Shown here: in pieces, positions 12,483-25,383 of the stretch
How the letters are laid out: every line of letters begins with the position of its first letter
Numbering within the stretch: the stretch's first letter is position 1
Position numbers and translations under genes: made by a program
DNA from: Certhia americana
Lineage: Eukaryota > Chordata > Aves > Passeriformes > Certhiidae
Length of the DNA stretch: 64,000 nt
Assembly (NCBI GenBank): GCA_018697195.1
Contig: CM031878.1
Coordinates: forward strand, 72,471,351 to 72,535,350
Reading direction: 5' to 3'
Notes under the pieces: generated by a model
Told to the model about the DNA's origin: nothing
The model's input: the letters and a program-made list of their open reading frames with translations, nothing else
The model's database searches: none

Positions 12483-15406
12483 TCTTTTTAAGGTTCTATG
12501 AAGACATTGATGAAACACATATATAGATGTAAATATTTCTAATGAGCTGTTTCAGAGCCGCAGAAAATTTTTGGGATGCTTCTGGTGATATCTCAAAGGT
12601 TGTCCACCAGAGAGAACCTATGGACATATCTATCTAAAATCCAGATTCTGCTTCACCTGGAAAACAATGAGGAGTCCTGAAAGCAGAAGAGAGTGGAAAT
12701 GGTTCAAACCCTCTGAAAGAACTGTGAAGCCTCACACCCAGGCTTGGGAGAAGATCTAGAATGAGGAGAGACTTAACAACCTTTAAGTCATGCACTGACT
12801 CCCCAGCTCTGCCCTGCAGTCTGGGTGGATTTGAGCAGCTTTATGACCATGGCTTGCTGAAACTGTTACAGCAGGAAAAAGAAATTCCAAAACCACAACC
12901 AATTCCACAGGAATGTGTCAGTTTCATTGAATATATTCTGTTTTAAAAGCATAGTGAGGAAGTAAAAAAGGGATTTGAAAAGCTGTCCCGAATAAAAAAA
13001 TATAAAAAAAAATCTAAACCTTTCCATTAAGTAGGGTGTTCATTCCCCTTAAGATATTACATCCAAATTAAAACAAAACCATTCAATGTTATAGAAATTA
13101 ATCAATCTGATAACATCTCTCAGGCTGTTTTGTTTCACAGAAGAGGTTTGAGGTTCTTTTTATGTATATTGTTCCTTTCATTTAATTAAAAAAAAAAAGA
13201 AAGAAAGAAAGAAAATTATTTTGAAATACAGATATTTCCTGCTGAATCAAAATTCCAAGTGTCAGCCTTTGGAATATGCAATTCCTCTAACTTGTGCCAT
13301 CTTGTAGTATCATTATCCCACCTAAGCACGGTCAAAGTGCAACAGTGCTTCAGGCATACCCCTTCTCCTCTTCATGAAAAAGTAGGAATACTGCCAAAGA
13401 GCTGGTCAAAGGCATTAAAGAAACATTGCTACTATTATACACCTAAGTAAAAAAAAAGTGCAGAAATAATTAAAATTTTGATGCTTTTAATCCTTCTACC
13501 TCACATTAACATGACTAGTATACACGATGAAGTCTTGTAAAATCCAGCTCTTCATTACTGTTCACTCTAAATAAACAAAAGGCTTTATATATTTCACTTT
13601 AAAATATTTCCCAGCTGGACATATATATTTCTAAAATTTTGTTAACTTTGGCTCCCTTTACAAATCCTTAAGGATGTAGTGCAGGTTTCAATAATTTCGG
13701 GTTTGGATTGTTTTGGGGCTTTTTTACCTTCTAAGTTTTATCAAAATTTATGTCTTGTTATTGCTCTGAGAGTCAAAAGAGATTATTACATTACACACAT
13801 ATATATAAATTTAACTTGCATAAACGTCTCAATGACCCAAGTGAACTTCTGGAAGAAAGTAAGTAAGGAGTGACTTTTGCACAGCTGGCTGGGTAGGAGT
13901 TGAAAGTAATTCAAGGTGGGTGGTCAGTCCTGCCTACTGAAATTCACTTATCCAGTCTGTCTGCTTTACCATATTTGGGTGCTTTCATGCAAAATCTGTG
14001 AGTATCAATTTCTTGGCATGTTCTTGCCCTGTAGCCTTTTTACAGCCATGCCAGGACCCCTGGCTGGTGCTGCTGGACACAGCCAGAGGCACCTGTGGAA
14101 AGTGGATGTCACTTAGGTGGACATCTGTTCTTCACAGGGCTCTGGGCTCACTCACCCCTGCCAAACTCCAAAGCAGCAGACAGGATGATGCAGAAACCAT
14201 GTCAGAAAGAAAGGAACTGTTTTATTATAAAGCCATACTGTGGAGCCCTCTGGCAGTCCCCGTTGTTTCCTTTGTTCATCTCCCCCATCCAACAATAAAT
14301 TTGTTAAAAAGAAGCAGACTGAGTGAAATGTCAAGCTGTTAAAAATGGCAGCTTTGCCGTGTCAAGGCTGAGCCACAGCACGGGCAGGGTACAGCTCCCT
14401 GGATAATGCCTGGATATTTGTCATGCAACGTTCTGAGGGCAGTCATTCCCACTTCCTTTCTGCTCCAATATGTCACTAACAAAACATGACTCCAGCCCGT
14501 GGTGCCTCCTCCTGAGCAGGCCTGGGCGTGAGCATCCTTCCAATGACAACATTTCACTCACTGCCCACAGAGAAGACAATTCCAAAGCTCTGCAGGGCTA
14601 AACAACCCAAACCCAAACAACTGCCTTGCAGTAAATCATTTTTCTCCAGATGGAACCCAAAACACAGCAAGAAGTCAGACTGTATCTGACTTAGCTGGTG
14701 TGTCTGGGTGTGTGTAGAGGGAAGTCCAACTCTGCAGGAAAAGCTGGTTGGGAAAGAGCAACTGCTCACCAGAATGACTTCATCCATTATTCCATGTGTG
14801 ATGTTCCATGATTGAGGTGGAAACACTGAGATATCTATGAATTTTGGGCTTTCGTGTCCCTCTTCATCACCATCCCTGCGTTACTCTTACATCCTGCTCA
14901 CTGGGAGAGCCTCAAATGCTTCTGCCTTTCTGGCACAAGAAAGGTCCAGTTCTTGCCCTACCAATATAGGGAGAGAATGTCCTCTCCAAGAAGAATCAAA
15001 AATTGACCTAACACAACATAAATTTGGGCAAAAGGCAGAATACTACACTTCTCAAAACATATGCCCAACCTTTGACTGCCCTGGGGCTGCTCACGGCTGA
15101 AAGGAATATTCTTTCCCCTCTTCCTTTTTCCAGTAATACCGAAACACTTGGCTTCAGGAAAAAAAAAAAAAAAAAATGATAGTACACTCCTTAATGTGGC
15201 AGTGTGGGGAAAAAAAAAAGTTGATATATTATTTGAGGAATAATAAAGCTTGGTTTACATACTAGGCATGTACTAAATTTCACTTTCTGGATTTGTCTCA
15301 TGAGAGGAATTTTATGTGACAAAAATAAACCCAGAAAATATTTTGCAGTTCCAGTTCTAAAACAGGCAGAAGCATTTGCTTATATGAATATATACATATA
15401 TGTTTA

Positions 15407-15654
15407 TGAGAGGAGAAAGAAAGAGAGAAAAAGAGGAAAAACAGCAAGAAAAGGAGACAAGTAGAGGAAAAGAGGAAGGAAGGAAGGAAAGGAATGAAGG
15501 AAGGAAAGAAAAGGAAGGAAAGGAAAGGAAAGGAAGGAAGGGAAGGAAGGGAGGGAGGGAGGCGCGGAAGGAAGTAAGGAAGGAAGGCGCGGAAGGCGCG
15601 GAAGGAAGGAAGGCGCGGAAGGAAGGAAGGCAGGCAGGAAGGCAGGCAGGAAGG

Positions 15655-15686
<32 letters not shown>

Positions 15687-16116
15687 CAGGCAGGAAGGAA
15701 GGAAGGCAGGAAGAAAGGCAGGAAGGAAGGCAGGAAGGAAGGCGCGGAAGGCAGGAAGGCAGGAAGGCAGGAAAGGCAGGAAGGCAGGAAGGCAGGAAGG
15801 AAGGAAGGAAGGAAGGAAGGAAGGAAGGCAGGAAGGAAGGCAGGCAGGCGCGGAAGGAAGGCGCGGAAGGAAGGCGCGGAAGCAAGGAGGGCGCGGAAGG
15901 CGCGGAAAGAAGGAAGGCGCGGAAGGAAGGCGCNNNNNNNNNNGAGGGCGCGGAAGGCGCGGAAAGAAGGAAGGCGCGGAAGGAAGGCGCAGAAGGAAGG
16001 AAGGCGCGGAAGGCACGGAAGGAAGGCGCAGAAGGAAGGAAGGCGCGGAAGGCACGGAAGGAAGGCACGGAAGGAAGGCGCGGAAGGAAGGCGCGGAAGG
16101 CGCGGAAGGAAGGCAC
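15407..16116 (+). repeat. GGAA/GGCGC polypurine-like array with internal gap
   Basis: About 0.7 kb begins as GGAA/GGAAA microsatellite, passes through a GGCA-interrupted part and becomes a CpG-rich part built from 9-mer GGCGCGGAA and 13-mer GGCGCGGAAGGAA modules. Two perfect 39-bp higher-order copies lie at 15987-16025 and 16026-16064. Ten N are at 15934-15943. Long open frames on both strands are artefacts of the repeat. Confidence 0.97.
15934..15943. other. Assembly gap of 10 N
   Basis: Ten N lie within the GGAA/GGCGC array. The 47 bases before (15887-15933) and after (15944-15990) are identical, as expected if two contig ends overlap. Confidence 0.95.
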
Positions 16117-19100
16117 AAAATGTCTTTTTTTTCTAAGAACTGAAGTTATGATTACAATAACCCCAAAATGCTATTTTTATAACTATCTGGAGAAGTTCCA
16201 CTTATCATGATGGTTTTCTGGCAGGTTATCTCCTAATATTTCTCAAGTATTTTTTCAAGTTCTTCATAAGCACATTTTTAATTTAGTTCCTGCACAAGCC
16301 CACTGGTCGTGCAGCAAGCATCCAAATTCACATTCTTTAACTGCAGTCCCTGCTCTTTTGGGGGATTATTTTGACCTATTAGTCATGTGGCAATTCACAA
16401 TCTTTTTCTCAAGGTGAATATTTTTTAACTTTTCATTTTGCTTCATTGAAATATGACCAAAATTTTGTTTGGGGCAAATCAGTCTTATCCTGGACCCTTC
16501 TGCCTGTGCAAAATTACTTCAGTTTCTATAGAATTGGCAGTGATAACTCAAGGTACTGCAGTATCTTCATAACTTTTTAAATGGAAATGAGTTTTAGAAC
16601 ATATATTTAGAGTGAATACATACTTAAATATTGACATAAGTGGCACAAAGACATTTGCATATAAATCTGAGTCTTGTGCTTTGTATCAGAAGATACAGAG
16701 TGGATTCTGCAATGGAAACTTTAATGGATTATTCTCAATATCATCCCTCACTTCTGGGGAAAAAAAAAAAAAAAAAAAAAAAGGAGGAAAATGAAAAAAT
16801 TTATCTACAGGGGGTAATAAAATTGATTTGGTTATAAAACACCCAAAGTAGCCTATGGATAAACCAGAGGTTTCAGACAAATCAGCATAAGTCCATAAGC
16901 TTTCCTCTGCTGAAGCTGGAGTGACACAAATGCATCTCTCTACCAGACACAATTTCAAACAGTGCACACAGATCATGAGTGTTTGTTTAACCATAGAATC
17001 ACATTCTTTTTCTTTCAATAACTTTTTTTTCATCTCAATTTTCTTCTCTGTTTCATTTTGTTTTTCCGTAGTAAAACCGGAAAATTTGTTCCGGAAAAAT
17101 TTGTTTTTAGAAACACTTGGTTTTTTGGTTTTTTTTTTTTTTTTTTTTTTTTTTTGAAGAGACACTTCTGTTGGACAGTACTTGAGAACAAAGGTTTTAA
17201 ACCAATTACAGCTAAAAATAGATTCCTTGCTGCGGTAATCTTACTGCACCACTAAAAATCAGTAGAGGGAGACATATTTTTGACTGTAAACTACTGCCAC
17301 AAAGTCCATCCTGTGCTAACATGGTAATATTGCTGTGGAATTAGTTCACACCTGACAGGCTCTGTATGTTGTCAGGATAAACTTAAAAAAAATAAATTAT
17401 ATATATATATGTCAAGAAGACAAACAATTCAATTAAGGTGTGAACAAATACTTGTCTGAATAACACTTTGGGTTAATCCATGGTCTTGTCAATTGGACCA
17501 AGTGTCCACAGCATTTCCCAAGGTCTCCTGAATTTTGCTTCTAATGTTCAATATTTATCTGGACATGTGATTGGAAACTCACTACAACCCAGAGTAGTGA
17601 ATGTATAAATAAGCCCAGAATCATTTTATTCACCACTTTCAAGCAAAAAAAGCAATGGTTTAGAAAAAAAATACCACAATGAAATATAATCAAAAATCTC
17701 AGTGCTACTCTGTGTACATATAGGCACATTCTTTGCTGCTATTTTGGCAAAAACAACAAAAAAATTTACATCAAATATGTGGAAATTCTTTTTCTAATGC
17801 CAAAAAACCGCCCACTGAAACTGTGGGACTTCTGCTTGATGAGGTGCTACATGTAAAATCCAAGAGTATGGTTTAAAGTTAAAAATTAATGTTTCTTGTG
17901 CACTCTTTGAGTTAATGATGGGTATCAAAAAAGGCAATGAAGTGTAGCAGAGGTAATACCTAGGCAGGCAGGGACTACTGGAAGATGCTCCTGACCAGGA
18001 ATAAAATTCCAACTGCTTTTCTCTTCCTCAGGAAGTAGAAAGTTTTCATACTGAATTCTCCTTATTTTAGAAAAGCAGTAATACAAGACTTGTCAGAAAA
18101 GTCCTAGTGCACTGAGCAGCTTGGAAAAAAAAAATTATTCTATAAAGAAAGATTGATAACTTCAGCAATATGTTCCCAAAGACAACACAAAATATGCAGC
18201 AGCCACTCTGCACACATCCTCACTTGTGGCAGGAAAATATTCTGAAGGACATCAGTGGTTATTTTATATATTATTGATTAAAATTATCACTTAGTCACAT
18301 CAAAAACTGCGGAAGATTTTAAAAGACTGGCTGGATTAGCAAGGATTAATCCTCTCATTAAACTGAAAATGTACAAATACAATTGCAAAAATAGACCACT
18401 GAAAATTCCATACCAAGAAAGTTAAGATCTGGACATATTCAGAAAAATTTGGTACAGAAAACCACTGCCCTCAAAAAAAAATTAAGTCATACTGTATCAC
18501 CATGTAAAAGTCAGCTCATCTTTTCTGCTTTAGGATCTTTCAAGGCTTTTTCTGCATGTAAACAAAACCTCTAAAAGGATTCCTGTTCTTCACACAGAAG
18601 TATGAAAAACTACATTGTACCTATGAATAAAATTCCTTCATTTCTCCCATGAATAAACAAAGATCTATAAGAAAGCTGGAAATGTGTAATCCCTATGTCT
18701 AGATCTGAGACGTCTCCTTGGATACAATGCAAAAACAGCAGGGAATGTGTAGGCATCCTCTGCACAGTATTTAATGTGAGGGCACTGTTCCTTGTATCTA
18801 TGGAAGTCTAGAAAGGAATGTGGAAAAAGAAATTATTGTTCTATAATAAGCCTTTCTTCAGGAAGAGCCAGCAATAGTGGCCTGAAGACCATTTGTTAAT
18901 TCAGTTTTAGCTTCTTGTGAAACTTTCTAAGTATCAAGTATCAGCTCTGTTGGATATGGGGCTGGTGGGGTTGGTTTGGTTCGGTTTGGGTTTTTTTTTT
19001 CCTTTGTTTTGAGAAAAAGAGAAGTGCATAAAAAACTTGAGTTTGTTAAAAATACTTGATTATTAGTTTTGCTTTCATACAGGGCACTACTGCTGCTCCA

Positions 19101-19164
19101 TTTTAAATACAATTTATATGGGATGGTGTGCAACCTATTTTAAAAAGCCCTCCACATCACCAGC

Positions 19165-19190
19165 AAAAAAAAAAAAAAAAAAAAAAAAAA
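19165..19190 (+). repeat. A26 homopolymer
   Basis: Twenty-six consecutive A. Confidence 0.95.
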
Positions 19191-22100
19191 GGAAGTGTTC
19201 TAATATAGAAAACCCCCAACTATCTTAGTGAAACAACAGATCTATCACTTTGGATTAAACTCAAACATGTTCTGAAGAAAAATAATCATCTAATGATACA
19301 ATGACCCAGAAGCTGCAAACTGTTGTGAAGACATTGTGATGCTTACTATCCCCACAAAAGTTTTGCTCTCAATCACTTCAGTGGAATTACTGTGGTGTAA
19401 TTACACTGGGGAAGATGATATCAGGATCTGGCCACATTACTCAGTGTTTAACACTTCAGTTACTCCAGGCACGGGAAGAACGTGGCCAACTCTGCAGCAG
19501 ATTTTATGAATAATACAGAGTTTGGATATTCAGGCATGAAAATTACTTCAGTCAGACCTGCTTCCCTGGGAAATGAACTTTAGGATGTTACAATTAATAA
19601 GGAGACAAGCCCAGCTGCCCATTAAGGGAAAAAAAATAATAATAAAAGAAGATTTTGCATTTAATAAGATGGGAAATTGGTCCTGCCACTTTTGCTGTTG
19701 CTTCAAGATCCCACCAGAAATGAATTCAGGTCAGCCTAGCTGCAAGACAGCATCTTTCCTTACAGTAAAGGTTGGTTTGAAATAGGTTTCTACAAAGAAA
19801 CCATAGCTTTTAGTAGCATATACCCTTCATTTGGGGGGAAACACAAATGGTGATCTCAGCACACAAGGGGCAATGTCTCTTCCCCTTCAGCAGAAATCTC
19901 TCTAATACAATGATTAGCAAAAATTGCACCTAGCACGTGTGTGTGTATACCACAAATAATGATGTCCAGAGAGATTAGTTGCCAGTGGGCACAAATAAAA
20001 CATCTTAAAAGAGAACAATGTGGGTACAAATGAAGAGAGATGCAAACTTGGACACTGCAAACTTTTAGGCTGTCTCTTGCAATGCCTGGAAGAGACAGTG
20101 TGAGGCTTGCTGCTCCTGTCTCTTCTCTGCTCTGGCCATCCCAACACCCCCAGCCCTTGGGGCAGAGCCAGCATCTTCCCTCCCTGCACAGCACCAGCAC
20201 AATCCCACTCTCCCACGCACACACCCCCCTCAGGAGTTATCAAAAACGAGGGCTGAAAAAAGGGGACGTGGTCATTCTCCGTGACTGAGCAGAGAAATAA
20301 AAGTATCAAGGGATAAGTGTCAGGAAGAAAAAAGACCTATTCAGGCTAAAGACAATGCTGGCAAGAATAAACACGGGTATAAACTGGCCAAGGAGCAATT
20401 CAGGCTAGATATTAGAATCAGGCTTAAAGAGAGCCATGACGATCTTTGACAGCTCTCCAGAAGGAGCTGTGAAGACAAGAAGATTAAATGAATTTTAAGG
20501 CAAGGCCTGAGATGGAACTGAAAAGACTCTATTCTGCCTCCTTTGTTAAGGTTTATGACTATGACTCATTACCATTCTGCATTTCATTCAAATTTCACAT
20601 GCCCTCTCACACTGCTAAGACAGAAATATGCATGTCAGAGAATTACATGTTGAAACACAAAGGTTTGTTAACCTCTTTCCATAAAATTCCACATCTACAA
20701 AGCACAAGTTCCTGCAATTTCGTTCTCTTCAAAGCTGGAGGGGACAAGAAACCAGACAGAGCTGGTGTGAGTCCCAGGGTCCAACAAGCACTTTGAAATA
20801 TATTCACTAAATACTTTTAAATGTCTCCAAAAAACGCAGGTGTGCAAATTACTCCTGATTCAGACAGGAGTTATGTTTCCAGCACCCCCTCAACCACTGT
20901 TAAACAACACCCCCACAAGCATTTTTCAGCTCATAAAAGCTTTATGAGCTGAAAAGTTCCTTCAGGTTTGGTCTCTTTTCTTTCCCAGCTGCTAATCCAT
21001 GACCTTCCAGCAGCAGCAGCAGCCCCCACCACCAGGCAATATCAGAGCTGAGGGGACACAACAGGGCACAAAGTGGAAAATTCTGAATCTTGCAAGGAAA
21101 GATTAAATCCTGTGTCCTTTCTGATGCCATGGGAAGCTGTGGAAGTGGCAGCATCTCACACTGCAGCGGTATTTGGCTCCCTCACTCTCATGATTCTGAG
21201 GGAAAAGCTTCACTCCAGTGGATGAAGGTCTCTGGCCCCTTCCTTTCTGAAACATGTGCGTGGTCCTTTTTGAATAAAAAGGGATGTTTCCTTGTGTGCA
21301 AGGATATTTTCCTCCTGAATTGAAACACCTCCCCTAGACCTGCCCATGGGCTGTGAGAAAAAACTTATTACTCAGATTAATTTGTGTACCTACCTCACGT
21401 TTGCTCACATGGAAGAGTGTGGACTGTTTGTACATTTTCTCAATGGAAACTGCAGTATTCCTACACAAATAAACAGCTTTATTTGTTCAGCTCTGTGTTC
21501 TTTTTTATCAGCCCTAGAACATATCCTCCAGAATTTAAATTGAGCTTGACCTTCCTCCAGGCCTCTAAATTACTTCTGTTTTCATGCCTTGTTCTGGTTT
21601 TTAAAATCTGAAAGTAAACTTCCTTTGTGAATTTTTTCATTGACTGCAAGCATTTTAAAAGCTAGGAGTAAAGCTATTTACCTCTAGGAGAAGAAAAGAA
21701 ATCCTCTAGGAGAACCCTTTTTCTGGTCTAATAAATGTAAAGTCTTAGAAATTATAATATTTAATAGCACCTTCCATTTTTAGATATTGTACTACTTGAT
21801 ATTAAGGGGGATATGTGTATGAGACAGAATAATATCCTTGCCATTTTATTTAACTGAATTTAACTCCTTTTGAGTGCAGCTTCAAGCCTGCAATAATAAT
21901 GAAGAATAATATCGCCCCTATTCCACACATCCATAACACATTCCATATATCAACAGTACATTCCAGCCCAAAGATTTCTGAGCTCTGGACAGAAGCTGGT
22001 GCCAATCTGGTGAGGGTTTGAGAAGGAGGAGAAAGGCACAAGGAATCCTTCCTGCTTCTCCTTCCACCCGTGCTTGGCCACAGGTGAGGTCACCTGAGCC

Positions 22101-23619
22101 AGGGCTGCTCCCACCACCACAGGTTCTCTGTCCTGCTTGATGGAGAATGCTAAAAATAAAAATCTCAAGAATTCACACATTTAGCACAGCCTTTCTCCTC
22201 CATGTGGAATGTAAAACACTGCTCCTGCCTAACAAAGCCTAATAGCACCTCCATGGAGCACTTAAACATTATTGTGCCCACAATGTGGATGGCAAATGGA
22301 GCTGCAGGGAGCAATATTCAGCTGTGTAATAGCAAGGTTTTTATTGTAATTGAGTGAGAGGAAACAAAACATGGTGCTGAATTTCTGCTGAGCCCTGCCT
22401 CACTGTTAAACTGTTGCTTCTGGCAAAAGCTGAATAACAAGGAGGTGAAGAATGAGGGAGAAAGAATAATCTCATAAATAGTTCCAGCACTTCTGCAAAC
22501 ACAAAAAGGAAAATATAGTCGTTTATAGACAATGCCATCTATATATAACCTCTCATTATTGTTCCTACTTGAAACAGTTATTTCTTTAAGGGCTTTGGTA
22601 AGCAAGCTGTCCTTTCTTAGGAGGCACTTCTGGACCCTTGACTTGAAAATCAGTGAAGGCCTTTGTTTATAACCCTCACAGATTAACTTTATCTAAAAAT
22701 TCTGTTACCTTGAAAGCATGCCAAAGGAGGAAAAACCTTTGTTTCATCAGAGATGTAATATGTAAACTGTATTTATAGTTTCCAATCAGCTGAGAATAAA
22801 AAAAGCCAGAGGTACAGTTTATATAGTTCTTTATGATAGTAGATTCTCAAATAAGGAGTGATAGAATAAGAAGTTAAACTACATCCTAGTGAAAGGCATA
22901 TGTTGGTAATATTTGCCAAATTCATCCCTCTTCATTACTCCCTATACGCATTTTCTTCAGCACAAAGAAAAGTTTATGGACTAAGGAACAATGAAGGGAA
23001 ACTGGGCCTGACAGGATTTTTCAGATGTTGTCTTTCATTTCTGTCGCAATAAGAGAAATCAGGCCAAACCCTCAAAGCGAATAAATCTCTGGCAGTTCTA
23101 ACTGAATTTGGGGTAAGTAGATAGAGGGTGCCTTTAGTCTGTGGATATCTAAGTGGAGGAATTCCCACTGCCAGGGATGAAAACAGAGAAATAAAGGCAA
23201 ATCCTTTTTAACCTTGCACTAGACACATTTTGAGGCTCTCTGTGTTTAAACAAAACACAGATAGTGTCATATGAAAAAATTTAATAATACTTCAAGAGAA
23301 TAAGCTTTTTTTCTCTCCTCACAGACTAAATAATTCTTAAAGGCAGATTTTTAAGGATTTATAACTTTAAGTCTGCTTACAAACACCCTGACACACATGC
23401 ACTTCTATACCTGGGAAATGCATGCACAGCTTTGAAAGTTTGTGATGATGAATACAAACCCTGAAGAAAGTTTGTCCTAAAGACCTGACCACCCAAGGCA
23501 GAGTAAGAGCAGCTACAAAGAGCATCTGCACACTGATCCAGTGATAATCCACTTTGAACCAAATCCCAAATCAAGAATATAAATAAAATGAAGAATCATA
23601 GTACCCACATTATGGGGAC

Positions 23620-23674
23620 AAAAAAAAAAAAAAAAAAAAAAGGGAAAAAGAAAAAAAAAAAAAAGAAAGAAAAT
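23620..23674 (+). repeat. Poly-A/purine tract
   Basis: Two A runs joined by short G-containing stretches. Confidence 0.9.
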
Positions 23675-25383
23675 TTTTAAAAAAGAGGTGTAAATAAGGC
23701 TCTTCTTGATGTATATGCAGAGAAATCCTACATCCACACCCTTCCAAACCATCCTACTTCTTTCCGTCACCTGGAACACGCAGCTGCCCAGCACAACCCA
23801 TTCTCCTGTATGAAATAAAACTGTAGCATAACTCAAAAAATTATTAGGAAAAATAACGTCACTATTACCTAGCCCAGCTACTCATTATTAAGTCAAATTA
23901 AGTGAATTTCCACAGGTACAAAAGGACTTAATATGTGGGTTAAATCTTGTCTTCAGAAATTACCCTTCTGCTCTGACTTACTGGACTTTTATCATTTAAT
24001 GGAGACTCCCAAGGCACTGCTAAGATATAAAGAAAAAATAATGATAATATACTACAGAAACAAATGTTTCAGAACTGTCATTTTTTGAAATAGAAGACTG
24101 CGCTACTATTGATATAACTTGTGCAGATTTGCATCTTGTAAATATAAAGTAGGATAATAAGCATAAAGTGAAAAGATATATCAAGCCAAGGTATGAAATG
24201 TCCAACCAGGATATGGTTCATCTCAAGGAAAAAAACACTACCGGTTTTTGATTTTTGAATGGATCCCTACCAAGAACAAACCTGACAAAAACATCCAAAA
24301 GACTCCCATAAATTATGAATTCTGCTGGATGAGTTCTTCAGAGGTGTGGAGGTTACAGCCAAGAACCAAAGAGAAAACAGTTTCTGACACAACCATTCAA
24401 AAGTCATGCATAGTTAAGGTATATAAGACCAAAAAAAAAATCCATTTTTTACTGTATTCCTTAAAAAAAAATAAAATAATTATTATACAACCATAAGTTA
24501 ATTAAACACAATAAAACATTGAACCTAATGGAAATTCTCTGCTTTGTACTGCTTGTCAGTTCCTTTACCTTTTGTTTTAAAATATAATGTTTTTCTGTGA
24601 CATCTTAAATAATAGCCAGTTGACAGGCTTCTTCAATGTAAAACTGCACACCTTTCAACATTCAATATTCATCATCAACCCCAACAGTTCTTTGTTGCTT
24701 TAGAAGTTTCTGTTCTGGATACCCATGGAATTGAAGCTACATACACATGTACAGAACCATCAGCTAAAAAATGTGGCAGAATTAAATATTGCTTCAATTT
24801 GCACCACATATTCTCTAAGATGGATTTTAAAAATGCTATGATAGTCTATTAAAAAAAAACAATCAAAAAACCCATTCCTCCAAGTCACAGGAGGCAGTAG
24901 AGTGCTTTAACCATTTTTTAGCTGACTACACTGTACATGGCATTGTTAATTGCTACAGACCAATGGAATGTTAAAATAATCTAGTGCTTCGTTTAGGACT
25001 AGTAATGCATGGAATGGAAGCTGTGAAATTAAAATGCTTGTTTCACAGACAGCTGGAGTTAAATTGGTGACTTGACAACATTAAAAAAGAAAACTTGACT
25101 GTAGCCATCATGACTTTTAAAAAGAAATAAAACAGTTTCATATTCAGTCTTACGTAGAAATCATTCTTACCACACAGCATACATAAAATACATTTCTGAG
25201 GGGCTTTCTGAGGGACAGAAAAATAGACCTACCAATATTCAGTAAGTTGCTGTCTAGACAAAACTGGGACTTTGCATCCTTCAGCGATCCAAGAAACATC
25301 TCCAGCATATTCTAAAGCACACCTGTTTGTCATGACAAACTGTCCACTCTGATGGACTGCGGGTCTAAAAGGCAAAATCTTAC

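Larger units (their letters stand above)
7285..25383 (-). other. VCAN: Intron 7, 18.1 kb
   Basis: The intron separates the two GAG exons. It contains an A18 run at 7362-7379, a GAAA microsatellite (8236-8366), a CR1 fragment (12043-12482), the GGAA/GGCGC array with an N gap (15407-16116) and several A or T homopolymers (16760-16782, 17129-17155, 19165-19190, 23620-23674). The remainder is unremarkable AT-rich sequence. No convincing additional exon was seen on the minus strand. Confidence 0.85.

Noticed and set aside
12040..12526. Overlapping open frames of 80-147 codons on both strands
   Set aside because: They fall in the CR1 fragment; GC-rich LINE composition explains them.
15298..16143. 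Long open frames (about 250 codons) on both strands across 15298-16143
   Set aside because: They are translation of the GGAA/GGCGC repeat, continue through the N gap and have no protein-like composition.
20300..20490. Stretch vaguely like the CR1 block for a gene-internal LINE
   Set aside because: Only a short phrase (caggctagatattaga) resembles it; the hallmark 3' terminus is missing.
25229..25383. C-terminal extension of the GAG-alpha open frame below 25384
   Set aside because: It follows a strong donor (ACAG|gtaaga) and the known family end; the sequence after it is unlike versican.
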